Shown: piece after piece, positions 44,435-55,864 of the stretch
Layout of the letters: every line of letters begins with the position of its first letter
How positions within the stretch are numbered: the stretch's first letter is position 1
NCBI GenBank assembly: GCA_950097015.1
Contig: CATNEN010000001.1
Location: 10,810,001 to 10,874,000 of the forward strand
Length of the DNA stretch: 64,000 bases
Origin: Macrostomum hystrix
Taxonomy: Eukaryota > Platyhelminthes > Macrostomidae
Reading direction: 5' to 3'
The notes under the pieces: model-generated
What the model was told of the DNA's origin: nothing
The model's database searches: none
What the model saw: only the letters and a program-made list of their open reading frames with translations
Made by a program: the position numbers and the translations under genes

Positions 44435-45249
44435 ACTAACAACCGCGCCGTCCCTCAAGTTGAACCCATCTGCAACGTCGATTTGTCCTTCACCGACAGC
44501 GAGGAAGAGGGCGAGTCACGCGTGGATCAATCGCTTCGCATCGCCCTAGCCGTATGCGGATTAAAGGTACGTCAATTAATAGCGATTGGTGTGGCTGTAT
44601 GAAGTTGATTTAGGAGCCCAAGTTTCTCTTTGCGTAATTGTCCAAAGGGGAGATTTCGATTTAGACGGATGAGAAAACAAATTAAAACATTTTTAACTAC
44701 ACCCCCGCAGCCTGAGCCTGTGCCGACCGTTAAGACGAGGCCGGCTCGGAGGCTGAGCCGGTCTACCATCAATTATCGTCCCCCGACAACCGCTAAAGAT
44801 ACGACGGAACGCGTCAAAGGGAAGACGGACACCGCGATCGCCGTTGCACCTGCAGGCAAAAAGGGACTGGGCGCCTTCGCAAGAATAAACCTAGCTGCCA
44901 GGGCGTATGTCGACGAGTTCGCCAGAATCCTGCTGAACGAACAGGAAGCGATAAGGCGTGAAGTTGAACCCAACTCCGACTGGCTGCTGTTTGAATTTAA
45001 ATTTAACGGTAAATTATGGGTAATAGATGCCAGCAACAGCGATGGATTGGGGAGGTATCTAAATCTGCTTCTTCTACTGCTCCCAACTGTAAAGCGAAGT
45101 TCATAATCATCGAGCAAGGGCTGCGACCCGTCGTTTATTTTGTGACAACCCAATATGTTGCAGCCGGCACAGAACTTACGTTCGACTATACGGCTGGTAA
45201 AAGTATTAACAGTGACGTTCTTGTAAAGAACCCCTGGCTGCGAGACTAG
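44435..45249 (+). pseudogene. KMT5A-like SET domain lysine methyltransferase
   Basis: Exon 44435-44566 (acidic: DLSFTDSEEEGESR) joins exon 44711-45249 through a 144-nt intron with GTACGT and CCGCAG borders, in phase. The SET domain has KKGLGAFARINLAARAYVDE (cofactor loop), LWVIDASNSDGLGRY, then APNCKAKF, GTELTFDYTAG and the short ending NPWLRD. That ending closely resembles the PWLKH terminus of KMT5A/SETD8, the H4K20 mono-methyltransferase. A one-base frame change lies between GLGRYLN and APNCKAKF (45053-45092), inside the NHS motif. This is decay, sequencing error or an unusual splice. Earlier exons are not seen. The acidic N-terminus differs from vertebrate KMT5A. Confidence 0.78.
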
Positions 45250-45756
45250 ATAGACAGACATGCTTCTATACTCGTTTAGTTTATTTTGCGTAACTTGCAT
45301 CACGTAACCGTGTGTATTTATAACTATGTATCCTCTTTGTGGTAAACTACTTTGGTAAACAAAAGCACAAAAATTCACAACTATTTATTCATCTCGCTAA
45401 ATCTATACCATTTAAGAAAAACGCGTCGACCTCTCTCCTGTCAATTTTTTCCTCCTTCCCCGCAAACACTGATCACCTAATGTATAACTAAGTATAATCT
45501 TTCGACTGTTTAAAATAACTAGTCGCACGAATAAACATCACCTCAGTTGCTTTTCTTTGAACTCCTTTCTCTTTTGTATATATGTCTTACTGTCTGTTAC
45601 AAAATGCTTATGCTTATACCGTCATCAAAATTAATGAAAAAATAAAAAAATACAAAACTCGAAAATAAAAAACGCATTATAGTATAACTTGTCTTTTTCT
45701 ACTAAAATTTTTAAAACAACAAAACAGCATAATCTATGAAAGCGAAATAAATATCC
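45250..45756. other. AT-rich stretch
   Basis: Presumed 3' flank of the SET gene, with AATAAA-like sequences near 45530 and 45641. No gene is seen. Confidence 0.45.
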
Positions 45757-45995
45757 TTTGCTAGCCATTGCAATCATTGGCCAGCTCTAAACCTCCGAGT
45801 AAACCTTAGTCAAGAATAAGAATCTTTTCATTGAGATTAGAATTCCTGAAACTCCTAATCCGATCTTTTTGTGAAACAATATTTTCCACCAGTTGTAAGC
45901 TTACAAAAAGAATCGTGAGTAACCATTAAACGCTTGTGTTTGGGAATCACTTTCTCTCGGTAATTTTATAGTCGAGATGGTAGCAAGGCCATGAT
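45757..45995 (+). repeat. LTR fragment of TGTTACAATTT family
   Basis: It aligns with the 3' half of the LTRs at 56661 and 61470, sharing CTAGCCATTGC, GAATTCCTGAAACTCC-like and TTGGGAATCACTTTCTCTC segments. Identity looks lower than between the two other copies, so it is older. Confidence 0.7.
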
Positions 45996-46017
45996 ACAAA
46001 GTTGTGCAGAGTGAACG

Positions 46018-46066
46018 CATTGAATAACATTGAATAACATTCAAGAGTCAATTGAATAACATCACA
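46018..46066 (-). repeat. direct repeat rich in ATTGAATAACATT (left copy)
   Basis: It resembles 49893-49955 (shared AAGAGTC, ATTGAATAACATCACA). On the minus strand it begins TGATGTTATTCAATTGACTC just after a purine tract GAGGGGAGATG. It is probably an LTR end of the gypsy remnant between the two copies. Confidence 0.6.
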
Positions 46067-46093
46067 TCTCCCCTCTGAGTCAGTTTTCTCCCA

Positions 46094-47460
46094 TCACAGC
46101 TGCAGTCTCTCAGGTGGGCCACGTGCTCTCAGAGGGTACCGCCGGGGATTCATGGCATCCCGACGCGAGTTGCTCTCTGGTCCGTCGGCGGGTTCATGTG
46201 CCGCCTCGCAGATGGTGGCGCCGCTGGCGACAGTATCAGGAGTGGCGCGCGCATCGCCAGCTCCCAGGGTCGAGTCACCGCCGCCATCAGTCAGCGGCTG
46301 GCCGGCATCAGCGATGTCGAGGTCGAAGCCGTCAGCACGGGCCGCCACCAGCTGATCCGCATGTGCTGACCGCGCTGCGAGTCGACGATGCAGTTGCGGC
46401 TGCCAGCGCCCTTGATGACGCCCTCCGCCCAGCGCGGCGTGTCGCCGGCCCTCGCACCGGCGCTGAAGTCGCGGAAGAGCACACGATCACCGGTTTGGAA
46501 CTCACGCGCCGCCTTCCTACTCGGTAGCAGCTTCTCCTGTCGCTGTAGTACGTCATTGGCCAGTGACGGTGCCAGTAGATCCAGGGGCATCGGAGCCGCC
46601 GGCCGATGAGTAGTTGGCTGGGAGCGACGCCGCTGACGCTGTGCGGCGTGTTGTGGTAGCCGAGCAGCAGTCCCTGGAGCTAGGCATCAGAAAGACCACT
46701 CTTGAGCAGATGCCGCTTTGGAACATGGACGAAGCGCTCGGCTTGGCTATTCGTGGCAGGATGGAAAGGTGCCAAGAACACATGACGAATGCCATTGGCT
46801 CGGGTGAATTCGGCGAACTGCGGCCCGTTGTCGGACACCAGCGTGCGCGGGATGCCTTGGCGGGCGAAGATCTCCCGCAGACTCGCGATTGTGGCTGCCG
46901 CTGTGGTGCAGCGCATCCGCACGACCTCCAGCCACTTGCTGTGGGCGTCCACCACCACCAGGTACACATGACCGTCGACAGGCCCGGCGAAGTCGACATG
47001 CAGGCGCTCCCACGGCTCCGACGGGAACGGCCACGGCTGCAGGGGCGCCTTTGGCGGGTCGGGCTGGTTGAGCTGACAGGTCCTGCAGGTATTTGTTGCA
47101 GCCTCCAAATCGCCGTCGATTCCTGGCCACCAGACGTAGCTGCGAGCTGGGGCGCGCATTCTGTTGGTGCCTGGATGCGCCTGGTGGAGCTCTTGGATCA
47201 CGTAATCGCGCAGCGCCGCTGGTACTACGACTCTGGCGCCCCACAACACGCAGCCTTGGTCAACCGACAGCTCCGTCTGCCGCTGGGCGTAAACGCTAAG
47301 CTCGGAGCCGATAGGCGCCCCATTCTGCAGGCAGCGTAGCACGCGGCACAGCGATGCGTCTGTCCGCGTGTGTCGCGCCACTGTCTGCGCCGTGACGGCC
47401 GATCCGGCCCCCTCGTAGAGTAGCAGCGAGTTGACGGCGCTAGGTGGAATCCCCGTGCTT
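46094..47460 (-). pseudogene. Ty3/gypsy integrase region
   Basis: The minus-strand frame 47460-46680 has the zinc-binding region (ELHQAHPG...CRTCQ) and the catalytic core: HVDFAGPV, TLVSDNGPQF and NSQAERFV give D-D-E. Beyond 46680 the C-terminal part continues in other frames, with LLLGYHNTPHSVSGVAP at about 46600-46670 and a GDRVLFRDFS segment at about 46475. At least two frameshifts are required, so the integrase is broken although its core is intact. Codon use is GC-rich, unlike the pol at 58564-61469, so this is a different gypsy lineage. Confidence 0.9.
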
Positions 47461-48030
47461 TTCGCTAACACAGATATCGATGTATATCTGAAGAGACTAG
47501 ATCACTACTTCACATGCAAAGATGTGAAAGAGGAGGCGAAAGTGGCCACACTTGTCACGGCAATCGGCGCGGAGGCCTACACGGTGCTACGCAATCTGTG
47601 CCAGCCTGTCAAGGCAGCGGACAAGACGCTGGACGAGCTGTCTGAGATTCTGCGCAACCACTATGCACCGAAGCCTCCAGTGCTGGCAGCTCGATTTCGT
47701 TTCCAGCGGCGCAGGAGATGGCAAGTAAGCCGGCGGCGGCCGTCGCCCTGTTGCGCACGCTTGGAGGCAAGCGGAGCCAGCGCCGAGGTGCCACTCCAGC
47801 TGCACTCGGCGGCGAATCTCCGCATCAACGAAGCGTCAAGGGCGGAAATAGCGGCAACTGCGGCAAAGGCGGAGACAACGGCCGAGATGGTGGAACCTGC
47901 GCAAGCTGTGGTGGCGCCCACAGCCGTCAACTCTGCAAGCTGCGAGACGCCAAATGCCATGCATGCGGCAAGACGGGCCACATCCGCAAGGTCTGCCCAA
48001 GGCGCAGGCTCAAGCTACAGCAGCGTGCTT
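47455..48030 (+). pseudogene. gypsy-type gag remnant
   Basis: The plus strand encodes YLKRLDHYFTCKDVKEEAKV and [19 protein letters not shown], typical of gag capsid regions in this gypsy group. After a frameshift near 47715 come two zinc knuckles, [13 protein letters not shown] and [14 protein letters not shown]. The gag is head-to-head with the integrase at 46094-47460, the wrong relative orientation for one element, so an inversion has taken place. It ends near 48030 where an unrelated frame begins. Confidence 0.85.
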
Positions 48031-48050
48031 GCTGGAAAGGAGCGCACAGT

Positions 48051-49281
48051 GATGGATTCTACGAAGGGCCCAAGAACCCGAATCGTCACGAAAGCTGTCT
48101 GCAAAACCGCCAAGACAGTCCATAAACTGGGGGAGTTGATTAAGTACTCTGCCCAGCTAGGCACGATCCCAGGCGTCGAGAGGGATACCCCACTCGATAA
48201 GACGCAATCTGCCACCCTGGTGGTCTGGCATATCCTGCACAGAATCTACCACCAATTGCCCAAGATGTCGTATGAAGATTCATACTATACGACCGACTTT
48301 ATGCTCACCCAAATCGAGCGACTAAAAGTGGCGTTCATGAGGGATCACAACGATGCACTTGTGAAAGTAATCCGGGTGGCGGCGTCTGATTCCAGCCGGA
48401 CCAGGCAGACAGGCGGTAACTACGATGTTTACTATGACATCGACGAATTCGACCAAGTGCCGCAACTGCAAGACAAGCAGTCGCAGCTCATTGCGCCTGC
48501 GCTGTCCTATGAAGCAGAGCTAAACAGCCGGTTCTACGCCTCCAACGACAAACTGTCAGTCGTTTGTCTTGAACCAAGAGAGTACCTCAGCTTTGTGTTG
48601 CTGTATCTCAAGACGGCTGGCAACATGGCTGCCGCTATCCAGCGGCTGTCTGACATCCAGAAAGTGTTGGGGCAGTTAATCTGCACCAACCACAGGATCT
48701 GTGACTACCGCCGACCCCAAGAACCGTGCCATCGGTCGAAAGGTGCCAAAATTCGTAAAACCTTCGGCTTAAGCGGAGGCAAATTCGATATGCTCTTACG
48801 CGAGGGGCAATGGGCCACTCGCAGAGAGGCAATCAAGAGAGCCAGGCTGCTAGGCCCTGGCTTCCGAATTATGTTTCTAGGCCCGCTGAACAGCTCATTG
48901 CGGACGGCCGTCAAGTCCAAGCCGGCTGGCCCCAGACAGGGCCCCCAGAAGCGGAAACTAACCCGTGCGGAACAATCCAGCATGGACGACATGGTGAGAC
49001 AGGAGTGCAAGCGTAAAGCCTACACCGAGAAACACTGGGAACGGTCATACGGAGCTGCTAGATCGCAGTTGACAACCGGTGCACAAAGACGCATACTCCC
49101 GTACAGCTGGCCGCACGGGGAGCACACGGCTGAAATGGCAGAAGGCCAAGATGGCTCTCCTCACGAGTCTCCGGTTCGCGCCGCCGACAGTCACCCGAAG
49201 GTTCCTGCCAGCTGGCCTAGCTTACATGGAAATGCCACCGGCCAAATGGGACCCGGTAGAAGTTTGCACTACGTTCAATGA
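48051..49281 (+). CDS. unknown protein, 410 residues, fused to gag remnant frame
   Basis: An ATG at 48051 starts a frame to the stop at 49279-49281; the same frame is also open back through the gag remnant. The product is Lys/Arg-rich, with segments such as [39 protein letters not shown] and [21 protein letters not shown] recognise no family. A second frame at 49079-49348 and another at about 49500-49711 are also open and protein-like, hinting that a longer gene has lost frame near 49100. A cargo gene of the surrounding element, a host gene fragment or a degenerate viral gene are all possible. Confidence 0.45.
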
Positions 49282-49892
49282 TACTGCAAACATCATCTGC
49301 AAAGACCAAGAACGCTACAACTTCCTGCTGGCCGTGACCGGAACATGAGTCGCAACCAATGCGGAAAGGGCCTCCATCTTCGGAAAGGAGGGGCCCAGCA
49401 CGCAGGACTGAGGGTGAGGCCCCCTCGGCTGAGGAGGCCACAGACCTACCCTCAAAGATCGCCAGTAACGCCCCACCAACAGGGTGAAGGTTGTCGCCGA
49501 AGCCGATCCGAGTTCAACACTCATGGTGTTCCTCGGTAGCTCTACGCCTGCGCCTGCATTCTCGGCTGACGAGATGGACGTGGCCGTGGACTTCAGCACA
49601 GCGCAGAAGGACGTAATCGACCTGTGCACTCGCATCGCCGCGGGCGGAACTGTGTCCACCGCTGGCATCCGTGCAGGCGCGACCGGCTGGGACGCCAAGG
49701 TCGTCCCTTGAAGCTGAGCATGCCAATGAGGCACATCTCCATTTGTGACAATTTCTGAACAATCCTCATGATTATTCACTTTCCCACGTTTGTATTGCAC
49801 ACCCCATATTTATACAGGTTGTGTGAATCGGCTGCAGCCGCTGAATAAGACAGCTTCAGAAGTATGACCATTGCATGCATGCACGCTTGGTA

Positions 49893-49955
49893 AGTATTGA
49901 ACATTGAATAACATTCAATAACATTTAAGAGTCCATTGAATAACATCACAATCTG
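49893..49955 (-). repeat. direct repeat rich in ATTGAATAACATT (right copy)
   Basis: Partner of 46018-46066; the pair brackets the gag-integrase-unknown ORF block. Sequence beyond the shared 50-60 bp differs between the two sides, so a complete LTR pair is not established. Confidence 0.55.
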
Positions 49956-49989
49956 AGTTCTGGATTTTTTTAAATGATGATCAGACACT

Positions 49990-51259
49990 TGGACTAACCT
50001 TCATACCATCACCCAAAACACACCTATTAACGTGTTCAGGCCTTCTGAAAACTCTTTACCTGTCTACCCAAGGAATCTATGTCGCTATTCTAGACAACCA
50101 AAAGAACAATTTTACTGCCATCTTACGCTCACAGATTAAAAATGATCAGGCGACTAATCTGACAACTCACTCAACAGTCGCAAGCGTAAGCACAGTATCC
50201 ATAAAATCGAGGCTCAGGCGTTCATCCGCTTTGACACTTCCTGCTCCGCCCACTCGATCTCAAAATCTGAATCGACAAATATTGACGACACATTCCCAAC
50301 CTAGTCAACGGACAACAGCTTCCACAGTCGTAACGACATTTTTGGACGTAACACGTATGTCAACCACGTCTTCGCCGTTGACAGGAGTCACTCCGAAAGT
50401 CATAGGCCAAATAATCAGTGAATCTCTCGACCTATATCGCACACCAGTTCATGAACCTTCCGAATCACTACCTGACATATCTGATTTACGAAGGTCGAAA
50501 CGTCAGCTAAAAACGACACAAAAGGCTAACACTACCGATGTAGTTACAACTTCTCAATCACTTGTTTCGGCCGAATTTCTGTCTGCACAACTACAAGGCA
50601 TTGCAACAAAACTACATCAAGATATTAAGGAGACGAATACAGTTGACGAATACACAATGCAAAATGTACACCCTGAACTTAAAATACAACCGACAGCTGT
50701 ACTATACAAATCCTACACTTGCCGCACGATTACTATTACAAATTCCATTCGTGCGAGCACGGTCCATCGCTGGATATATCTTTGCACATCAATTTCAGCC
50801 GTTACATAATTTTCTATTTGTACAACCGTACTATTTAACTGGAATGTGCTTTACGCGTTTCATTTACGGTTCAAAACCAAACTGTACTCGTTTTCCTTGA
50901 CACGACAACTCGTATTATATCCACAGCGAAACCTATGTTAATACCATGCTCATCAGTCTCTAACTACTACCTTCCAAAACGATCGATGCTTCAAAACGAA
51001 TCTCAACTTCACTATGTTTACACCAACTACTTCTGATTTGACTACAGACGAAACTTACGGATTGGCGGACCTACAACCTTCCATCATGCAGAAGATCTTT
51101 ACTCCGCTGGGAGACATCAACTATACATCACTAAGAAGTCCTATCACTGTCACCGATCTAATAACACAGTTCATACACACACGTGATTTCTTAGTAACTT
51201 TTCAAATTAAACAATACCGGCCAATTCAAACTCGGTTTCGATCCTATCAGTGGCCTTGA
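49990..51259 (+). pseudogene. retroelement env-like remnant
   Basis: A Thr/Ser-rich frame is open from about 49995 to 50807 with no ATG near its start. It contains a basic LRRSKRQL site resembling a furin cleavage site, at about 50490. Recognisable protein-like sequence then shifts to another frame until 50900 and to a third piece at 51014-51259. Position between retroelement pieces, length and the basic site suggest an envelope-type ORF3 of a gypsy-like element. No fusion peptide or transmembrane segment could be assigned, so the identification is tentative. Confidence 0.35.
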
Positions 51260-51640
51260 TACACACTCAGTGCTTATAAACGTGTGGTCCAATTCCCTGT
51301 TCAACTGGGAACGTCTCAAGGCTATAGCGCTTCAAGTTTTGTGTTCTTTGTTTCTATGTTTCCTACAGGTAGTCTAGAGGTTATTTGCAGTCTTGTTGTC
51401 TTCGTCCCTTCCGGAGCCGTACCTCAGGTTTAACTTAAGAAAGAACTCAAACACAGTTGTCTAAGTAATTAATTTAACCGAGCTTAAAGATGACTCTATC
51501 TCTATCGCGGCGAAGAGCATTTTTCCGCGCTCCACTTTTACTTATATCTTGTTTGAAACTCCTCCTTTCTGGGGAGGTGGCAATACTTTATCAATAAGAC
51601 ACTTAAGATAAAAAGTTGAATGAGGTCGCAGCCTCGAGTT

Positions 51641-52153
51641 TGATATAGCACAAAGTATTAGACTACTTGGTTGGCAGGAACGCCAACCCCTGTCCTAAGG
51701 AGGGTGGGTCAAAGGCCTAAAAGCGTTGGTTGAGTTAGAAGAGTACCCGTTTCTATGGAATCCCCTTTATCTAGTGTTTGTTGTCACCGTCCCTCCGTCG
51801 CTCAGGTCTTCTTGGGCGGTCCCGGCCTCCTCCAGGTCTCATCTCCAGATAGGGCTCAGGCAGGCTCCGATGTTGTAGGCATGGCCGGGCCAGGTCGCGT
51901 CAGGCCGTTCCAGGTCGGGTGAGTCCGGGCGGGTCCAGGTCACGTTGGACCGACGTTGGGCAGGATCGGATCAGATTAGGCCGGGCCGTGTCGTATCGGG
52001 CCGTACCAGGTTGTGTTGGACCGGGCCGTATTGCGCTGAAATGCAAGTGAAGACTCGGTGCGAGTGTTTATCTAATCTGTCTATTCTTAGTTGCTTGACC
52101 TCTAGGCGAAAGTTTTCTCTCGAATTCTTTTCAGATTTTTAAGTCTTATATCA
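51641..52153 (-). repeat. LTR with TGATATA/TATATCA ends
   Basis: A 513-bp LTR with a perfect 7-bp terminal inverted repeat. On the minus strand it is preceded by a polypurine tract AAAAGGGGGA (plus 52154-52163), so it is the 3' LTR of a minus-oriented element. It is a sister copy of the LTR in the Polinton polymerase. Next to it, CCTTGACTGGTCAAGG forms an inverted repeat. Confidence 0.85.
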
Positions 52154-52435
52154 TCCCCCTTTTGAAGAAATCCTTGACTGGTCAAGGGAGTTGCAGCTTA
52201 TTGCCTTATTCTCGTTCCTAATTGTCCTATTTCCAGTAGCCTTGTAAACATAAAAGACGTTGAAATCTAAAACTCTAAGAAGAAATTAAATAAGTAATTT
52301 TATTTAGTCTAGAGTTCATTAGTAGATAGTTAAAATTGTCCATCCTCCGGCGGCTCCGGGTACTCTTTCCGGTAGTACCGCCGGAGACTTCTAATTGTTG
52401 GCCATGGCGGATGTTTAGGTGCCGGTTCGGGCTGA

Positions 52436-53467
52436 TGTAGAGAGTTGTAAAATGTGCTTTTTGCTTAACGCGCTACTTAAAGTAATGCCATAAGGAACTC
52501 TTAGCTACAACATTTAATCTATTTTTAGGAATGAGTCATGCGCTATTTTTAGAAACAAGTCATGTGACATGAAACCGGAGAACCGGTTCTTGACAGCTGT
52601 GTTTGCTTGAATTCCAAATATGGTAAAGCAAACAATTATGATTCATCGGTTTCTGCGTCTGTGTTTACACAATATTCCAAATATGGTAAAAACTCACAAT
52701 CATGACTCACTAAACAAATATGTGTGACCTAAGTAAACACCCGGTAGTAGAACCGGTTTTTCCCCAAAATTTTACTATAAATACAAGCGAAAATCCGAGC
52801 TAAAAATTCAGACTCGGAGCGGTCCACCGGACTTCAAAACACCTTACGAAGAAGAGGACTCATCTCTGAGGGAAAGACAAGTGGTAAGCGCTTTACTAGA
52901 CAGAGTTACTTATTGCTAGCAATAGTTGTTGAATCGAACTAAGTTTACGAGAGCCACATATCGTCGATACATTGAGAAAGGCCTCCTTGTTTCCTAGGAT
53001 ACATTCCTAGAGGATTATTGATTTGATTTGAGTTATCCGTTATCTTTCGGAGGTAACGAAGAAGACGCCCTTCAGGAGGACCTATTAGAGATATACAAGA
53101 GAGATTTCAATTGTTCACTAGGGCGCACGTTTCTATTGTGAATTCCGAGCTCGAGGAAACCGAAAAGTAATCTGATTCGCTCTCGTCATTTATTGGCCAA
53201 CAGACAAACTCAAGCAGCTGCCAAGAAGACAAAGAAGACAAGAAGACTACAAAGACTCAAGAAGCAACAGAACCGATACTTCACGGTCGATCAGTACAAG
53301 GAGAAGAAGAATCGCCGGCTTTCGAAGACCAGAAGACTACAAACTACTCAAGGAACAAGAAGCAATTGCAGTAAGTCTCACGTGACTATTATAAATTCCT
53401 AGGCAATTGTTCCCCATTGTCTAGAAGTGGGAGTTTCGTGTGTCTGATCAACACACGAAACTCTTCA
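52436..53467 (+). mobile_element. solo LTR, 1,032 bp, with 4-bp TSD
   Basis: Begins TGTAGAGAGTTG, ends CTCTTCA, and is flanked by CTGA at 52432-52435 and 53468-53471. It contains a CTATAAATACAAGCG TATA region. Related copies are truncated at 31960-32757 and 58008-58434. No internal sequence is present, so LTR-LTR recombination removed it. Confidence 0.9.
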
Positions 53468-53694
53468 CTGATACTCGCCCTGGGCCTCCCAGGTGCCATG
53501 AGCTTGTCTGATGGTGTATAGTTGCTCCAGGTAAAGCTCCTGGATGTCGTCCGTGGATGTGGCGGTTGTTCTGCCGCCATCAATATCTTCCGCGGTCACT
53601 TGTGTGACCGCGTCGGCCTTCACTACCGGCCGCCCCCGGATATCAATATCGCCAATTTTTTCTCCAGGGCGGCGGTTATAATCGTTATCAGCCA
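53468..53694 (-). pseudogene. small unknown ORF disrupted by solo LTR
   Basis: An ATG at 53694 opens a frame of about 76 codons (MADNDYNRRPGEKIGDIDIR and onward) that ends at a stop formed by the LTR end. The frame may once have continued beyond the insertion point. No family is recognised. Low confidence that it is a gene. Confidence 0.25.
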
Positions 53695-53719
53695 TGGTAC
53701 GTGCTGAAAAGGTGTCCAA

Positions 53720-55292
53720 GACGTATAACTTTCCTATAGGTTGACTTCATCCCTTAACATATTTCCTAAACATCCTCCTAATTTCTCTCCGGCGTACTTG
53801 TTGCTATTGCCTATCTGCTTATTATTGACTTCTAAAATTCGATTGAAATTTAGTTAAACAGAAGCGAGGTTTGTAATAACGTATAGATGATATTCCTTAA
53901 TAATCAATTTTCATGAGAAAATATGCTCCTTGAGGACCCAGTCGATTAATAACATTCCTGGGCCTCGCAGGATGATAACATGATTTGAATCATAGCGTTG
54001 TAATGGTTATAGCAATGTGGCATGTGGTTTTAATATAATGTGCTCTGATTTGGCTGTGTCTCGTTTACTCTTGGCAAGCTGAATTCTTGACTATAGTGTG
54101 TTTGTTGTCTGTGTCCTATCTTTGTTTACTGAGGCAATGGTTGGTCTAATCCACTCTGGGCATGTGACTTCTGTGGGGCCTGGTGTACTTTAGGTCTCGA
54201 AGATGGCCCGGGGCACTCCTGACTTTACTGTTCATCTCTCATGATGTACTCTATGGCCCATTCCCCGCGGCGGAGGGGTGGCTGTAAATTTTCGCTCTCG
54301 GGCCTCCGTGCTTTCTGAGGCTGGGCTATATCAATGCCTTCCCCAGAGTTCTCTTCGCGCTCTAAGGTGGCTATTTTTTGTCCGGTTTCTTTTGTCTGCA
54401 CGAGCCATCCGCACCGCTATGTCGCACATCCGCACCGCATCCGCACCACCGAAATTGAACAGCTTACGAAGCTCGTGGCCACCTTGGAGGCCGGGGTTCG
54501 TCTGCTTGAAAATCGTCTGGCCCTAGAAGTGGCGCTCACAACGTCCCTGGAGCGGACGCTGGCTGCTGTTTGAGCGTTGGACAATCTGGCGGGCTGGGGG
54601 CCGGAGGGCGATTGTGCATCGTCGTTATTGTTATCGTAATCTGGCTGTGCTGCCGGCGCCGTCGGGGCCCTCTGGCTGAGCCTGCTGCCCATGCTTAATC
54701 ATCTACCTCAGTTTACTTCTTTGACTCTTTATGTTTTCTCATTTTATGTATACTGTACTTGTTTCTTAAATTTCTCTCGTTTGTTGTTTGTACTGAGCTG
54801 ATGCGTAATCGTGTCGGGGTGTGTAGTGTAGAATAAAACAAAAGTGTTGGATCATGGAATTTCAGTAGAGCTTGTCTTTGTACTTCTTCATTATTCTAAG
54901 CTTAAATTCACTTTGATTAACGGGCCTGGCTTCCCCTAGTTCACTGGTCCGATTGTTCGAGATGTGAATCACCTCCCGAATTTCTTTTAGTGAACTGGGT
55001 TCTGCTTTAAGGATTGCACATTAAGTGTGAGTGCCACGAGGATAGAACGTCCAATCGAATTGTCTCACGCAACGATAGGACAGAAAAGTGTCTCAGCTCT
55101 CGTGTCTCCTTATGCCCCTAACACTTCCGGTCCCTAAGCTCCTACTGAGAAGCGGTGGCTTGCGAAGCTTCCAGTGCCATTTTTAGTTGCAGTCACTGGA
55201 GCAGCGCTGGTAAGTGCGGATTACTCGCTTCTCCGTCTCCTGGTTGCTGATACGAATTCCATGATAATCCAACGCTTTACACAGATGCTTAG
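53720..55292. other. stretch without a supported gene
   Basis: A short plus-strand frame ending at 54573 has a coiled-coil-like heptad pattern (EIEQLTKLVATLEAGVRLLE) but no other support. AATAAAA occurs at about 54833. Confidence 0.4.
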
Positions 55293-55766
55293 CTAACGTG
55301 GTGCATCCAGCATGCCCAGGCGAACATCAAATAGTTTCATCTCACCATGCCGATTGGGCTTGCTATGAATGGGCTGTATATCCATGAAGTTGTACAGCTC
55401 CGTGAATGAAAGGTATTTTTCTCCCCGTCTGTAGCTCTCCCTCACTATTGTTGGACATTGCGGCAGCCCCTTTCTCGATCTTCTGATTTCCCATTGGGCT
55501 TGGAGATGTCGCCTTTGCTGTTCAATAGCAGCGCTGTTTCTAATGTTCACCTCCTTCCCGACTGCTAGGCTTAGTTCTGCCGACGTAAACAGTGGCTTGA
55601 CTAATGTGTAGGCTGTGATCGGCTCGTCGATAGTGCAATCATCCACTGTATCTAGCTCCGTCGAATACATCTGATTATCCAAAGGGCGGGTTAAATATTT
55701 GTGGGTGATTAAATAGTGACTACTTATAAGTAGAGTAACATATTCTATTCTAAAATCAGAGTGCAC
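55293..55766 (-). CDS. unknown small protein
   Basis: A minus-strand frame of 157 codons; an internal ATG at about 55670 (MYSTELDTVDDC) gives about 125 residues. It is acidic at the start and basic in the middle (EQQRRHLQAQWEIRRSRKG), ending LFDVRLGMLDAPR. No motif is recognised. Length and ordinary composition make chance less likely, but there is no independent support. Confidence 0.3.
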   Translation of the reverse strand: MHSDFRIEYVTLLISSHYLITHKYLTRPLDNQMYSTELDTVDDCTIDEPITAYTLVKPLFTSAELSLAVGKEVNIRNSAAIEQQRRHLQAQWEIRRSRKGLPQCPTIVRESYRRGEKYLSFTELYNFMDIQPIHSKPNRHGEMKLFDVRLGMLDAPR

Positions 55767-55864
55767 ATCAAAATAATAAATATTTGAAAATGCAAAATTG
55801 CCCGTCTACTTCCTCCCTTCCTTGGCATCAACTGTCAAGAAAGTTTCACTTTGCTCCAAAAATC

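Noticed and set aside
46114-47339. Plus-strand ORFs of 137 and 241 codons
   Set aside because: Antisense to the gypsy integrase, which has clear D-D-E motifs on the minus strand.
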